DNA of 64,000 nt from CAYYUA01 sp964542585 (GCA_964542585.1 CAZIUI010000010.1:1-64000); one strand, 5' to 3'. Shown: positions 52,701 to 61,909, numbered from the stretch's first letter. Program-made: numbers and translations. Notes: generated by a model from the letters alone, not told the origin.

Positions 52701-53879
52701 ATGAAAAAGCCAGGAATAGTTTACAGGTATTCCAAAGTATGGTTTATAGGATTTTGCTGCCTCATGATTCTGGCTCCCTATTTTGCTCATGGCCAGAATT
52801 TAGTCTCAAATCCAGGATTTGAGGAGCGCAATGGTTGTCCTAAGGCTGACGACCACTTTCCCCTGCAATACGTAATGGATTGGACTTCTCCTACCTGGAA
52901 GGATTCAGGTGGTTACACCATCACTCACACGCCTGATTTTTTCCACCAATGTGCTGATGGTAAATTTAGTGTCCCCAGGAATTTTATGGGTAGCCAATCG
53001 CCCTATGAAGGACAGGGTTACGCCGGCCTCCTACTATACAAGGTACAAAGCCGGGAATACCTACAAATTAAGTTAGAAAAGCCACTCAAAGCGGGCAAAT
53101 CCTACTACCTGAAAACCAATATTAGCATGGCTGACCGGGCTGTGAAAGGTATTCAATCCATTGGGGCTTTGCTTCGTAAAGACTCTATCTACTATGGTGT
53201 TAATGATGGATTTACCCCATTAAAACCGTTAAGCGGTAGCCCTGATCAATTTTTTTCTGAAAAGCAGGGATGGCAATCTGTGGTTGCTTGCTATCAAGCA
53301 ACGGGTGGCGAGCAATACCTGACCATAGGTAATTTTAAAAAAGAGGAAAATACGGCCAATACCTGGGTCAAAAAACAAGATGAAAAGCGAGAGCGGATTG
53401 AAAAAGGGTATTACTACTTGGACGAAGTTGCAGTGATGCCATGCTCAGAAATCGAAGACTGCCCTTGTGACCTTCTTGAAGAACAGGATTTAAAATCTCA
53501 ACTAGACAGTATTGCTACAAGCGATGACGCAACGACACGTCTACAATTAGTCAACATTTACTTTAAAACCGATGAAGCAAAACTGTTAGAGGCTTCTAAT
53601 AGCTTGTTGTATCAGCTATCGGAATTCTTAAAGGACAATCCGGATTTTAAAATAGTCATAGAAGGCCATACGGATAATCGTGGTAGTAAGTCCTATAACC
53701 GGAAACTGGCTAAACGCAGGGCCGAATCCGTGCAAAGCTTTTTGACCAAAGATGGGGTCCGTGAATCACGTTTATCCTGCGAGGCCTTTGGCTCATCCAA
53801 GCCTATCGCCAGTAATGAAACGGCTCGCGGTCGCCGGCTGAATCGCAGGGTCGAATTCATCCTGAAACAAAATCCTTAA
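52701..53879 (+). CDS. OmpA-family outer-membrane protein with N-terminal jelly-roll-like domain
   Basis: 392 residues. Signal peptide ending AHGQ. Mature N-terminus NLVSNPGFEERNGCPK begins a domain (~30-255) resembling carbohydrate-binding beta-sandwiches. Residues ~285-392 are an OmpA_C peptidoglycan-binding domain: IYFKTDEAKLLEASNSLL, IVIEGHTDNRGSKSYNRKLAKRRAESV, AFGSSKPIASNETARGRRLNRRVEF. Inferred to link the outer membrane or an exported structure to peptidoglycan. Follows the lyase gene with a 5-bp gap. Confidence 0.88.
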   Translation: MKKPGIVYRYSKVWFIGFCCLMILAPYFAHGQNLVSNPGFEERNGCPKADDHFPLQYVMDWTSPTWKDSGGYTITHTPDFFHQCADGKFSVPRNFMGSQSPYEGQGYAGLLLYKVQSREYLQIKLEKPLKAGKSYYLKTNISMADRAVKGIQSIGALLRKDSIYYGVNDGFTPLKPLSGSPDQFFSEKQGWQSVVACYQATGGEQYLTIGNFKKEENTANTWVKKQDEKRERIEKGYYYLDEVAVMPCSEIEDCPCDLLEEQDLKSQLDSIATSDDATTRLQLVNIYFKTDEAKLLEASNSLLYQLSEFLKDNPDFKIVIEGHTDNRGSKSYNRKLAKRRAESVQSFLTKDGVRESRLSCEAFGSSKPIASNETARGRRLNRRVEFILKQNP

Positions 53880-53900
53880 AAACCGGCCTTCCGGGTTTTA
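53874..53900 (+). terminator. weak hairpin after the OmpA-family gene
   Basis: AAAAACCGG and CCGGGTTTT around a CCTT loop, one mismatch, followed by TTTTATACC. Overlaps the stop codon region and the next promoter. Confidence 0.4.
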
Positions 53901-53908
53901 TACCTTTG
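53901..53908 (+). promoter_or_regulatory. -7 box (TACCTTTG) of the AI-2E family gene
   Basis: TAnnTTTG match 28 bp before the TTG start at 53937. Confidence 0.4.
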
Positions 53909-53936
53909 AATGTAAACCTTTTCAATTGAGGAATTC

Positions 53937-55037
53937 TTGAATTCGCAATACCAGAAATACCTTGCAGCCGTCCTTGCCATCGGGGTTGTTCTCTTCTTGG
54001 CCTGGTATTTCAGCTGGATCGTAACATACCTGGTGGTAGCAAGTGTATTTTCATTGATCCTTAAACCCCTTAAGCATCAGCTGGAACGGTTACACATAGG
54101 ACCTGTCAGGCTTCCAAACTGGTTAAATGCCCTGCTATGTATCCTTGTGCTCTATGGTTTGCTCATCACTTTTATTTCTTCCTTCGTTCCCCTCGTGATT
54201 CAAGAAGCTTACACCTTAAGTCAAACCGATGCTAGTAAGGTTATCCAGAATTTTGAAGAGCCTTTGAACTACCTGGAAGACCTCTTCCAAAGGATGCGTA
54301 TTGATTCGAATCCTTCCCAGCTAATGCTGCAATACTTGAATGAGAAGAGTGCCCAATTATTGGATATTGGTAACCTTCAGTCGGTTTTTAGCTATTTTGT
54401 TGGATTTACGGGAAATTTCTTTATTACCCTTTTTTCCATCACCTTTATAACTTTCTTTTTTGTAAAGGATGATAAATTACCCAAGCAAATCATCCTGGGT
54501 ATGGTGCCGGATCGCCATACCAGGCGTGCTCACAGGGTCTTAGTACAGGCAGAGCGCCTCCTGACGCGGTACTTTATCGGCCTCATTCTGCAAATTACCA
54601 GCATTACAATTGTTGCTTACATCGGGCTCACAATTGTGGGTATTAAAAACGCCCTATTAATTGCCTTTTTCGCTGGCGTAGTCAACATCATCCCTTACCT
54701 TGGTCCCATCATAGGTGCTTTGTTCGGAACATTTGTAGCAATCTCCACTAACCTGGAATTGCAAATGGCCAGTGATTTACTATCCCTGGTCTTCCAGGTT
54801 TTTCTTTTATTCGGGGTTGTACAGATAACGGATAATATGATTTTCCAGCCGATCATATTTTCAAGTTCGGTGAAAGCGCATCCGCTTGAAGTTTTCATCA
54901 TCGTTTTGGTTGGCGGGCGTCTTGGAGGCATCCTCGGCATGGTAGCAGCCATTCCCACTTACACCTTTATCCGTATTGTTGCCAAGGAATTTTTGAACGA
55001 GTTTGAGGTTGTGAAGCGCTTAACCTACAAGCTCTGA
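53937..55037 (+). CDS. AI-2E family (PerM-like) membrane transporter
   Basis: 366 residues, TTG start. Eight hydrophobic segments in the typical 3+... arrangement of the family, with a soluble loop between segments 3 and 4 (residues ~85-150) and conserved FFVKDDKL, LTRYFIGLILQITSI, NIIPYLGPIIGALFGTFVAIS and HPLEVFIIVLVGGRLGGILGMVAAIP. Family members export small molecules or act as Na+/H+ antiporters; the substrate is not predictable. Confidence 0.92.
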   Translation: MNSQYQKYLAAVLAIGVVLFLAWYFSWIVTYLVVASVFSLILKPLKHQLERLHIGPVRLPNWLNALLCILVLYGLLITFISSFVPLVIQEAYTLSQTDASKVIQNFEEPLNYLEDLFQRMRIDSNPSQLMLQYLNEKSAQLLDIGNLQSVFSYFVGFTGNFFITLFSITFITFFFVKDDKLPKQIILGMVPDRHTRRAHRVLVQAERLLTRYFIGLILQITSITIVAYIGLTIVGIKNALLIAFFAGVVNIIPYLGPIIGALFGTFVAISTNLELQMASDLLSLVFQVFLLFGVVQITDNMIFQPIIFSSSVKAHPLEVFIIVLVGGRLGGILGMVAAIPTYTFIRIVAKEFLNEFEVVKRLTYKL

Positions 55038-55074
55038 ATCCACCAATTTCCAAACTTCATTGCGCCCCTTTCAA

Positions 55075-55105
55075 TTGGCAAGGGCAGGAACTTCCAGTAC
55101 CTTTG
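55075..55105 (+). promoter_or_regulatory. promoter of ychF: TTG, 20 bp, TACCTTTG
   Basis: -33 TTG at 55075-55077 and -7 TACCTTTG at 55098-55105 with 20-bp spacing, 63 bp before the ATG of ychF. Confidence 0.65.
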
Positions 55106-55168
55106 CACCGGCTTTCAAAGCTAAGTAAACTGCTCAACGCCTGCCAACCGCCAAAACAAAACTGAAAT

Positions 55169-56266
55169 ATGGGTCTCCAGTGTGGTATTGTGGGGCTTCC
55201 AAATGTTGGAAAATCCACCCTCTTTAATGCTTTATCCAGTGCCAAGGCCCAATCTGCTAATTTTCCTTTTTGTACCATTGAGCCCAATGTTGGGACCATC
55301 AAGATTCCGGACCACCGGCTCACTAAACTGGCTGAGATGGTTCAGCCGGATAATGTGGTACCCAATGCCATTGAAATGTATGACATTGCTGGCTTGGTAG
55401 CCGGAGCTAGTAAAGGGGAAGGCTTAGGGAATCAATTTTTAGCCAATATCCGGGATGTTAATGTCATTATCCACGTGATACGCTGTTTTGAAGATGATAA
55501 TGTGGCTCATGAAGAGGAAGGCGTGGACCCTGTTCGAGACAAGGAAACCATTGATACTGAGCTACAGCTTAAAGATCTTGAAACAGTTGAAAAACGCCTG
55601 GAAAAAGCCAAGAAAGATACCAAAAACGGAAGTAAGGAAGCCCAGCAGCTGACCGCATTCCTGGAGCGGGTTAAAAATCATTTGGAAACCGGCAGTTCAG
55701 CAAGGTCCATGGACTTATCCGAAGAGGAGCTTAAAAGCATCAAAGAGCTTCAGCTCCTAACCTTGAAGCCGGTGCTTTACATCGCAAATGTAGGGGAAGA
55801 TACAGTAACCAGTGATAATGCTTTCGTTAGGCAATTATCCCACAGCATAGAATCAGAGGGCGTACCCTTGCTCACGATCAGTGCTAAAATAGAGGCTGAA
55901 ATTGCTGAGCTAGAAGAAGCAGAAGAACGGCAAGGGCTATTGGAAATGTACGGCTTAGAGGAGCCCGGCGTCAACAGGCTTATCCACGAGGCTTATAACC
56001 TCTTGTACCTGATCACTTTTTTCACAGCCGGTAAAGAAGAGGTTCGTGCCTGGCCCCTCCGAAAAGGAGCTACGGCACCGGAAGCGGCTGGCGTCATCCA
56101 TTCAGATTTTCAAAGAGGCTTTATAAAAGCTGAGGTGATCAGTTATGACGATTACGTAGCCTGTGGATCGGAAGCAGCGGCCAGGGAAGCTGGAAAGTTA
56201 CGCATGGAAGGTAAGCAGTATGTGGTGAAAGATGGGGACGTGATCCACTTTAAATTCAATGTTTAG
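55169..56266 (+). CDS. ychF: redox-regulated ATPase YchF (Obg-like)
   Basis: 365 residues, standard length. OBG-type G domain with G1 GLPNVGKSTLFN, G3 DIAGLVAGASKGEGLGNQFL and the altered NxxE-type G4 (YIANVGED) that gives ATP preference. Coiled-coil insertion at ~125-200 and C-terminal TGS domain (EVRAWPLRKGATAPEAAGVIHSDF, KDGDVIHFKFNV). Ribosome-associated ATPase in stress response. The kdsB gene starts 3 bp after its stop. Confidence 0.97.
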   Translation: MGLQCGIVGLPNVGKSTLFNALSSAKAQSANFPFCTIEPNVGTIKIPDHRLTKLAEMVQPDNVVPNAIEMYDIAGLVAGASKGEGLGNQFLANIRDVNVIIHVIRCFEDDNVAHEEEGVDPVRDKETIDTELQLKDLETVEKRLEKAKKDTKNGSKEAQQLTAFLERVKNHLETGSSARSMDLSEEELKSIKELQLLTLKPVLYIANVGEDTVTSDNAFVRQLSHSIESEGVPLLTISAKIEAEIAELEEAEERQGLLEMYGLEEPGVNRLIHEAYNLLYLITFFTAGKEEVRAWPLRKGATAPEAAGVIHSDFQRGFIKAEVISYDDYVACGSEAAAREAGKLRMEGKQYVVKDGDVIHFKFNV

Positions 56267-56269
56267 CAC

Positions 56270-57013
56270 ATGCAGCGGATAGGAATCATACCCGCACGTT
56301 ATCATTCCAATCGCTTTGAGGGAAAAGTTCTGGCTATCATCACCGAAAAGACCGTACTGCAATCGGTTTATGAGCAAGCTATCCAGGCAGGCTTGGATGA
56401 CCTCATTGTGGCTACAGATCATGAAGGGGTAAAATCGCACGTGGAGAACTTTGGTGGAAAGGCTGTTATGACCGACTCCGAGCTTACTTCAGGTACAGAC
56501 CGCTGCGCTGCAGCGCTTAAAAATTTAGGTCTTGAGCCGGATGTCTTGGTCAATATCCAAGCGGATGAACCCTTTATCGAGCCTGCCGAAATTCAGCGAT
56601 TAACAGCCGCATTTGATAGCCCTGATACCCAGATCGCAACACTGGCTAAGTACATTAAGGAGCCCGATGACCTTTACACGCCCAATGTGGTAAAGGTAGC
56701 CTGCGACCTGCAAGACCGCGCGCTTTATTTCAGCCGGGCAACCATCCCCTATTTAAGGGACGTCAAATTACCCCAGTGGGTGACGCATCACCCTTTTTAC
56801 CAGCATTTGGGCATTTATGCTTACCGGGGATCGGTGCTGAAAAATTTAACCGCCCTGCCTTCAACACCTTTAGAAAAAAGTGAAGGCTTAGAGCAGCTAA
56901 GGTGGTTGGAACATGGATACCCCATTCACGTGCTGGCCAGTAAAGGTACCGGTATTGGTATCGATACATTGCAGGATTTACGAAAAGCCCGCCAGCAAGT
57001 GCGTGGCGAATAA
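56270..57013 (+). CDS. kdsB: 3-deoxy-manno-octulosonate cytidylyltransferase
   Basis: 247 residues. Nucleotidyltransferase motifs GIIPARYHSNRFEGK, ELTSGTDRCAAALKNL, NIQADEPFIEPAEI, YFSRATIPYL and GIGIDTLQDL. Makes CMP-Kdo for lipopolysaccharide inner core, so the organism has Kdo-containing LPS or a similar lipid. Cytoplasmic. Some consensus residues vary (NIQADEP instead of NVQGDEP), within the range of the family. In operon with ychF. Confidence 0.93.
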   Translation: MQRIGIIPARYHSNRFEGKVLAIITEKTVLQSVYEQAIQAGLDDLIVATDHEGVKSHVENFGGKAVMTDSELTSGTDRCAAALKNLGLEPDVLVNIQADEPFIEPAEIQRLTAAFDSPDTQIATLAKYIKEPDDLYTPNVVKVACDLQDRALYFSRATIPYLRDVKLPQWVTHHPFYQHLGIYAYRGSVLKNLTALPSTPLEKSEGLEQLRWLEHGYPIHVLASKGTGIGIDTLQDLRKARQQVRGE

Positions 57014-57077
57014 AGCTAAAAAAAAGGCGAAAATTCATATTTTCGATTAAACAACGTTACAGCTACGGGGCTCTACC

Positions 57078-58712
57078 ATGAAAACGAAATACATATTTGT
57101 AACCGGTGGTGTTACATCCTCTTTAGGAAAAGGCATCTTGTCAGCTTCCTTAGGTAAACTCTTGCAAGCAAGAGGGTACCGGGTCACCATTCAAAAGTTT
57201 GATCCTTACCTGAATGTGGATCCCGGTACCATGAACCCTTATGAGCATGGGGAATGCTACGTCACCCATGATGGCGCTGAAACAGATCTGGACTTGGGGC
57301 ATTACGAACGTTTCCTGGATATCCAAACATCACAGTTGAACAACGTAACCACCGGGCGCATTTACCAATCCGTTATCGAAAAAGAACGTAGAGGCGATTA
57401 CCTGGGAAAGACCGTTCAGGTGATCCCTCACATCACAGAAGAGATCAAGCATAAATTCCAGGAGATCACTGAGCAAGAAGATTATGACATCGTCATTACC
57501 GAAATTGGCGGTACTATTGGTGATATCGAATCGCTGCCTTTTGTTGAGGCCGTGCGTCAGATGCGTTGGGAGGTCGGCCCTTCCCGAAGTGTCGTGCTAC
57601 ATTTAACGCTTATCCCCTATCTGCGAGCGCCTGAGGAACTAAAAACTAAGCCTACGCAGCATTCCGTCAAAAAGCTTCAGGAGTACGGGATCCAGCCGGA
57701 TATCCTGGGCTGCCGGACCGAGTACCCACTGGATAATGACATCCGGCGTAAGCTTGCGCTATTCTCCAATGTGAATGTGAACTCAGTCATTGAAGCACTG
57801 GATTCCGATACCATCTACGATGTGCCGATCTCCATGCTGAAAGAGGACCTTGACCGCGTAGTACTGGACAAGCTGGACCTACCGGCTCCCGGTCAACCTG
57901 AAATGCGCTCATGGCGCAACTTCCTGGATCAGCTAAAGAATCCCTCTGAGGAAGTCAACATCGGGCTGATCGGTAAATATACAGAGCTCCCGGATGCCTA
58001 TAAATCTATCCGGGAGGCCGTGACCCACGCTGGTGTTAATAATGATTGTAAGGTCAACATCCAGTATATCTCCTCAGAATACCTGCATGAGGAAACTATT
58101 CACCACATGCTTAAAAACCTGCATGCAGTGATCGTGGCGCCTGGATTCGGAGACAGGGGTATTGATGGGAAAATCAATGCCATTGCTTATATCAGAGAGC
58201 AAGGCATTCCTTTCCTGGGTATCTGCTTGGGTATGCAGTGCGCCGCCATTGAGTATGCGCGGAATGTTCTTGGATGGGAAGAAGCCCATTCTACGGAATT
58301 TGCGCCAGATACAGCCCTCCCGATCATTGACATGATGGAGGCCCAAAAAGACCAGACTCACAAAGGCGGTACCATGCGACTGGGCACTTATACCTGTCAC
58401 ATACAGCAGGGAAGCCTAGCAGAGCAGATCTACAAGCGGAATGAGGTAGAGGAGCGCCACCGCCACCGGTATGAACTGAACAATACTTATAAGCAAGATT
58501 TGGTAAGTAGCAGCCTTACCTTAAGCGGATATAATCCGGAAACGGGTTTGGTTGAAATCATGGAGCTGCAGGACAACGCTTGGTTCATGGGCGTCCAGTT
58601 TCATCCGGAATACCGGAGCTCAGCCCTTCATCCACATCCCCTTTTTGTAAGCTTTGTAGAAGCTGGAAAAGCCTACAGGGAGCGCCTTAAGGAAAATTTG
58701 ATGGCGAAGTAA
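57078..58712 (+). CDS. pyrG: CTP synthase
   Basis: 544 residues. N-terminal synthetase domain KYIFVTGGVTSSLGKGI (P-loop) and KFDPYLNVDPGTMNPYEHGE, then a class I glutamine amidotransferase domain with nucleophile Cys383 in GICLGMQCA and His in QFHPEY. Converts UTP to CTP with glutamine and ATP; supplies the CTP used by KdsB, the preceding gene. A weak terminator follows at 58720-58740. Confidence 0.98.
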   Translation: MKTKYIFVTGGVTSSLGKGILSASLGKLLQARGYRVTIQKFDPYLNVDPGTMNPYEHGECYVTHDGAETDLDLGHYERFLDIQTSQLNNVTTGRIYQSVIEKERRGDYLGKTVQVIPHITEEIKHKFQEITEQEDYDIVITEIGGTIGDIESLPFVEAVRQMRWEVGPSRSVVLHLTLIPYLRAPEELKTKPTQHSVKKLQEYGIQPDILGCRTEYPLDNDIRRKLALFSNVNVNSVIEALDSDTIYDVPISMLKEDLDRVVLDKLDLPAPGQPEMRSWRNFLDQLKNPSEEVNIGLIGKYTELPDAYKSIREAVTHAGVNNDCKVNIQYISSEYLHEETIHHMLKNLHAVIVAPGFGDRGIDGKINAIAYIREQGIPFLGICLGMQCAAIEYARNVLGWEEAHSTEFAPDTALPIIDMMEAQKDQTHKGGTMRLGTYTCHIQQGSLAEQIYKRNEVEERHRHRYELNNTYKQDLVSSSLTLSGYNPETGLVEIMELQDNAWFMGVQFHPEYRSSALHPHPLFVSFVEAGKAYRERLKENLMAK

Positions 58713-58719
58713 GCTTTAA

Positions 58720-58740
58720 CCTACCAGGTAGGCCTCTTTT
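58720..58740 (+). terminator. weak terminator after pyrG
   Basis: CCTAC-CAG-GTAGG hairpin (58720-58732) followed by a pyrimidine and T stretch (58735-58742). Stem of only five pairs. Confidence 0.4.
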
Positions 58741-58813
58741 CTTCGATCCCCAATTAAGGGTTCATCAACCATACTAAAGGAGCCTTGAACAGTCAATTAG
58801 ATTTATTTGGGAC

Positions 58814-58821
58814 TACCTTTG
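58814..58821 (+). promoter_or_regulatory. orphan -7 box (TACCTTTG) in an empty intergenic region
   Basis: Exact TAnnTTTG match on the plus strand with no open frame of note behind it; the interval 58713-59086 lies between two convergent genes. A 13-bp perfect hairpin occurs 200 bp downstream (59019-59046). Possible start of a non-coding transcript. The rest of the interval shows nothing recognisable. Confidence 0.3.
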
Positions 58822-59018
58822 CCCCTCTTTTGTATATCTATTACGCAGGCCGCTAAGGATAAAATTTAGTACGGTTAGCGATAAGCTTTACACGTATCGC
58901 AAATCGAAAAAGGCTCTTAGTAAAGCTTTTACCCTGTTCCAGGGGATTATGTCCCTTGAAATGACGCATTTTTATTAAAAACCATCCCATTCATCCCCAT
59001 TCTAAAGATCTAAGCACC

Positions 59019-59046
59019 ATAGCCCGACCTTTCAAGGTCGGGCTAT
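59019..59046. terminator. 13-bp perfect inverted repeat downstream of the T9SS repeat gene
   Basis: ATAGCCCGACCTT (59019-59031) and AAGGTCGGGCTAT (59034-59046) are separated by only 2 nt. No T-run follows on either strand, so it is a strong 3'-end hairpin rather than a textbook intrinsic terminator. It lies 40 bp past the stop of the minus-strand gene at 59087. Confidence 0.5.
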
Positions 59047-59086
59047 TGATAAGCTTCCTTTAATGCATTAAAATCAATGACTTAGC

Positions 59087-60286
59087 TTATTCCACAACAA
59101 GCTTGATTGTCTTGGTTTGACCCGTTTGTTGAGGTATGACTTTGAGTAAATAAACTCCGCTTTTTACATCAGATGGTAATTCAAGGTTTTCAGGGTCCTC
59201 ATCATCCACACTTTGATACTGCTTACCAAGGATACGCTTACCCTGCATGGAATAAAGGCCAATATTCACCGGGCCACTGAATCCCTTCAGGCTTACATTT
59301 ACTTCCTCATCAGCCGGATTAGGGTAAACTCCTATTTGATACTGAGGGTTTGCCCCATAGTACACTGACTTGATGTTACTCAGTTGGGTGGAGCCATCGT
59401 AATCAACCTCTTTTAGCCGGTAGTAGTTGTAGCCTTCACGCGGTTCCTTATCAAAAGCTTGATATCGAATGGTGGAGAGGCTATTGCCGGCTGCAGGTTT
59501 TGTAACGATGGTTTCAAAATTTCCTGATGGCATGCGCTTTTGAACCTTGAACTCGCGAGCATTTTTTTCCGAAGCCGTAGCCCATTTCAGCTTGACTTTT
59601 TCCGCCTGCTTAGCAGCTTTAAAATAGATAAGCTCTACAGGTAGGCCGGTTGTGCCTCCATTGTTTTGAGCATCATACCCATCAGCATTACCACCGGCGA
59701 AAATACTGTTACTGGCATCCTGCTCATAGTTGGTTTCATCATAACCATCAGCATTGCCGCCGGTAAAGATACTGTTACTGGCATCTTGTTCATAGCTTTT
59801 ATCATCATAGCCATCCGCATCGCCACCGGCAAAAATGTTGTTGTTTATCGATTCTTCATAGTTGTTTTGATCAAACCCGTCCGCATTGCCGCCGGCAAAG
59901 ATGGTGTTGTTGGTGGCTTCCTGAAAACTATTTTGATCAAATCCATCCGCATTGCCGCCGGCGAAGATGGCATTGTTGGTGGATTGTTGGTAACTGTTTT
60001 GATCAAACCCATCCGCATTGCCTCCATTAAAAATGGAATTGCTGGCATTTTGCTCGAAACTGGTTTGGCTAAAGCCATCATAACTGCCTCCGGCAAAAAT
60101 GTTGTTGTTATCCGGCTGGGTGTATTGTGTTTGAGCAAAGCCATCGGCATTGCCCCCGTTAAAAATGGCATTGCTCTGGCTGTAAACCGTAGTAATGGCA
60201 ACAACTACAAAAAAAGCGGATGTGACACAGGCCTTAAAAAAATACAATACCATTGCTTTTTTAATAAATGTAGCTTTCATCATCAT
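59087..60286 (-). CDS. secreted protein with eight 22-residue NADG repeats and T9SS type A sorting domain
   Basis: 399 residues. Signal peptide ending VYSQ. Residues ~38-215 consist of eight tandem units of 22 residues with the consensus NNxIFAGGNADGFDQNSYxx (DNA period 66 bp, about 59660-60180). Asp/Asn-Gly pairs (NADG, DADG) suggest turns and perhaps calcium binding. Residues ~215-310 (LPVELIYFKAAKQAEKVKLKW... ATASEKNAREFKVQK) form the fibronectin-like module usual before T9SS tails, and ~318-399 (IGVYPNPADEEVNV... SGVYLLKVI... KTIKLVVE) the type A sorting domain. Surface or secreted protein, probably structural or adhesive. Starts 3 bp after the disrupted SUMF1-like gene and was probably co-transcribed with it. 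Confidence 0.85.
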   Translation of the reverse strand: MMMKATFIKKAMVLYFFKACVTSAFFVVVAITTVYSQSNAIFNGGNADGFAQTQYTQPDNNNIFAGGSYDGFSQTSFEQNASNSIFNGGNADGFDQNSYQQSTNNAIFAGGNADGFDQNSFQEATNNTIFAGGNADGFDQNNYEESINNNIFAGGDADGYDDKSYEQDASNSIFTGGNADGYDETNYEQDASNSIFAGGNADGYDAQNNGGTTGLPVELIYFKAAKQAEKVKLKWATASEKNAREFKVQKRMPSGNFETIVTKPAAGNSLSTIRYQAFDKEPREGYNYYRLKEVDYDGSTQLSNIKSVYYGANPQYQIGVYPNPADEEVNVSLKGFSGPVNIGLYSMQGKRILGKQYQSVDDEDPENLELPSDVKSGVYLLKVIPQQTGQTKTIKLVVE

Positions 60287-60289
60287 TGA

Positions 60290-61894
60290 TCAAGGTGCAT
60301 TTCTTGCTAACCTGATGCCATAGGCGGGACCTCTTCCACCAAACCCATGATTTGGGCCGGCATTCCTGGCTGAAACATATCCATAATTTAAATTTGTGGA
60401 TGCCGTATTAAATGCACCTCCTTTATAAATTATACCATTAGGCTTTGTGACTATAACAGCATAATTGATAATTGATGCGCCAGGCCAATTTGTGACATTA
60501 GCATAACTATCTGAGGTTAAACTTCCGTCACCGGTATTTTGAAAACTTTGTCCATCAGAATTACCGACCGTAATCACCGTTTCATATAAATTTCCGGTCA
60601 TTTCCATCACTCCGTAAATAGTAGCACCTGTTTCTTCCCTGGTTTTATTGGTCGCACTTTTGGCAAAAATCCCACACCGAAAAGGTCTGCTTTTAGCATT
60701 ACTTCCAATTTGCGCATTACCGGTGTTGGTTCCCATGTTTGATATGGATGAATTTGAACTCCCGCCATTACTTATGGAATAAGTAGAACTTTGGAAAATA
60801 CTGGTATTACCCCAGGCATATTCCTGGTAAATAGCACTGACGCCTCCGCGGCAAGCCTTTTTATATTCCAGTTCTGTCATTGGCCTTAAAGCGGCCCAGT
60901 CTGCATAGGCCGCTAAGTCCGGTCAATTGACGTAATTACAGGCCCGGTTTGGAGTTGTAGTGGAAAAGGTGCCACCACTTTTTGAGATGGTAAAGCCACT
61001 GTTTCCATTATTACTTGTATTATCACGGTTGGTTGAATTGTCTATTTTATTGAGAAATTCAGTGTATTGTCCCATGCTTAATTCATATTTCATGAGATAG
61101 AATGCTTCATACCCCGTGGGAAAGTCAGCATTTTCAATGTTTCCGTCACTGTCTTTATCAAGGCCGCCAGTACCGTCAATGCCGATACCTTGGCTGGTTA
61201 TAGTGCTTTTGTTATCATTGGGTATACCACCATCGTCAGAAGTAATACCTTTTGTTAAATTTTTTGTTATGGTTACACTCTGATTAGATGATTTTTCAAA
61301 AGAGCCTTTGCTATCATTGGTGCCATTCCCATCTCCGATTTCAAAACTACCCTTGGGGATATACACCATTTCAATGGCATGGACGGACACTTCTACACGG
61401 TCATTGTCAGCCACGCCATCTGTGCCGTAATTCCAGCGTAATTCAACCTCGTTGTAACTCACATTTTGCTGATTCATTTGAGAAGCAGCGTGTATAAAAA
61501 CCCCATAGCTACCGCCGGATTGGGTATCATCTTCACTGTCTATTTCTGCACCTGACGGTTCCGTATGGCCATCGCCGCTACCGGTACCATCTACGTAATT
61601 CAACGTGGCATGTTGCCAATCAGAACCATTTTTCAATTTGTACTTTACAAATATCCAGCAGGCATCCCAATTACTTTCGAGCGTTGTGGTGCGCCAACTA
61701 TTATCCCAGCTTATGTCAAATTAAATATGAGTGTAGTTATTGGCTTTGTTTTGATTAACCAAACTTACATTGCTGATTGAGACATTGTTAGCTTGAACAA
61801 TTCCGCAAAAGCTTATGAAAGTGAATCCTGCCAAGACAGCCGTTTTCAAAATTGGAGAAAACCCGAGTTGGTTAAGATCTTTCAGTACTTGCAT
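60290..61894 (-). pseudogene. SUMF1/FGE-like secreted protein disrupted by two nonsense codons
   Basis: From ATG 61894 to the stop at 60290 there is one continuous 535-codon frame with two internal stops: TAA at codon 58 (61723-61721; context NNYTHI then FDISWDNSW) and TGA at codon 324 (60925-60923; context NRACNYVN then PDLAAYADWAALRP). The first fits CAA to TAA (Gln), the second TGG to TGA (Trp, expected by the family). N-terminal signal peptide at ~16-42. Residues ~170-534 carry FGE-sulfatase/SUMF1 blocks: EMVYIPKGSFEIGDG, YEAFYLMKYELSMGQYTEFL, ALRPMTELEYKKACRGG, GVMEMTGNLYE and YGIRLARN. No frameshift is needed, so decay is recent. Upstream of the repeat protein, same strand. Confidence 0.85.
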
Positions 61895-61909
61895 TTTAGT
61901 AAACTTTTG

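Noticed and set aside
59655..60185. Regular 66-bp repeat as CRISPR-like array
   Set aside because: The repeats are coding, keep frame and degenerate at third positions, and no cas genes are near.
59666..60289. 207-codon plus-strand frame opposite the repeat protein
   Set aside because: It is an antisense shadow of the 66-bp repeats; its Ile/Ala-Gly-Lys repeats mirror the codons on the other strand.
1765..61894. Stop codon reassignment or programmed readthrough to explain internal TAG, TAA and TGA
   Set aside because: All three stop codons are affected and all three also end intact genes in the window; simple nonsense mutation is enough.
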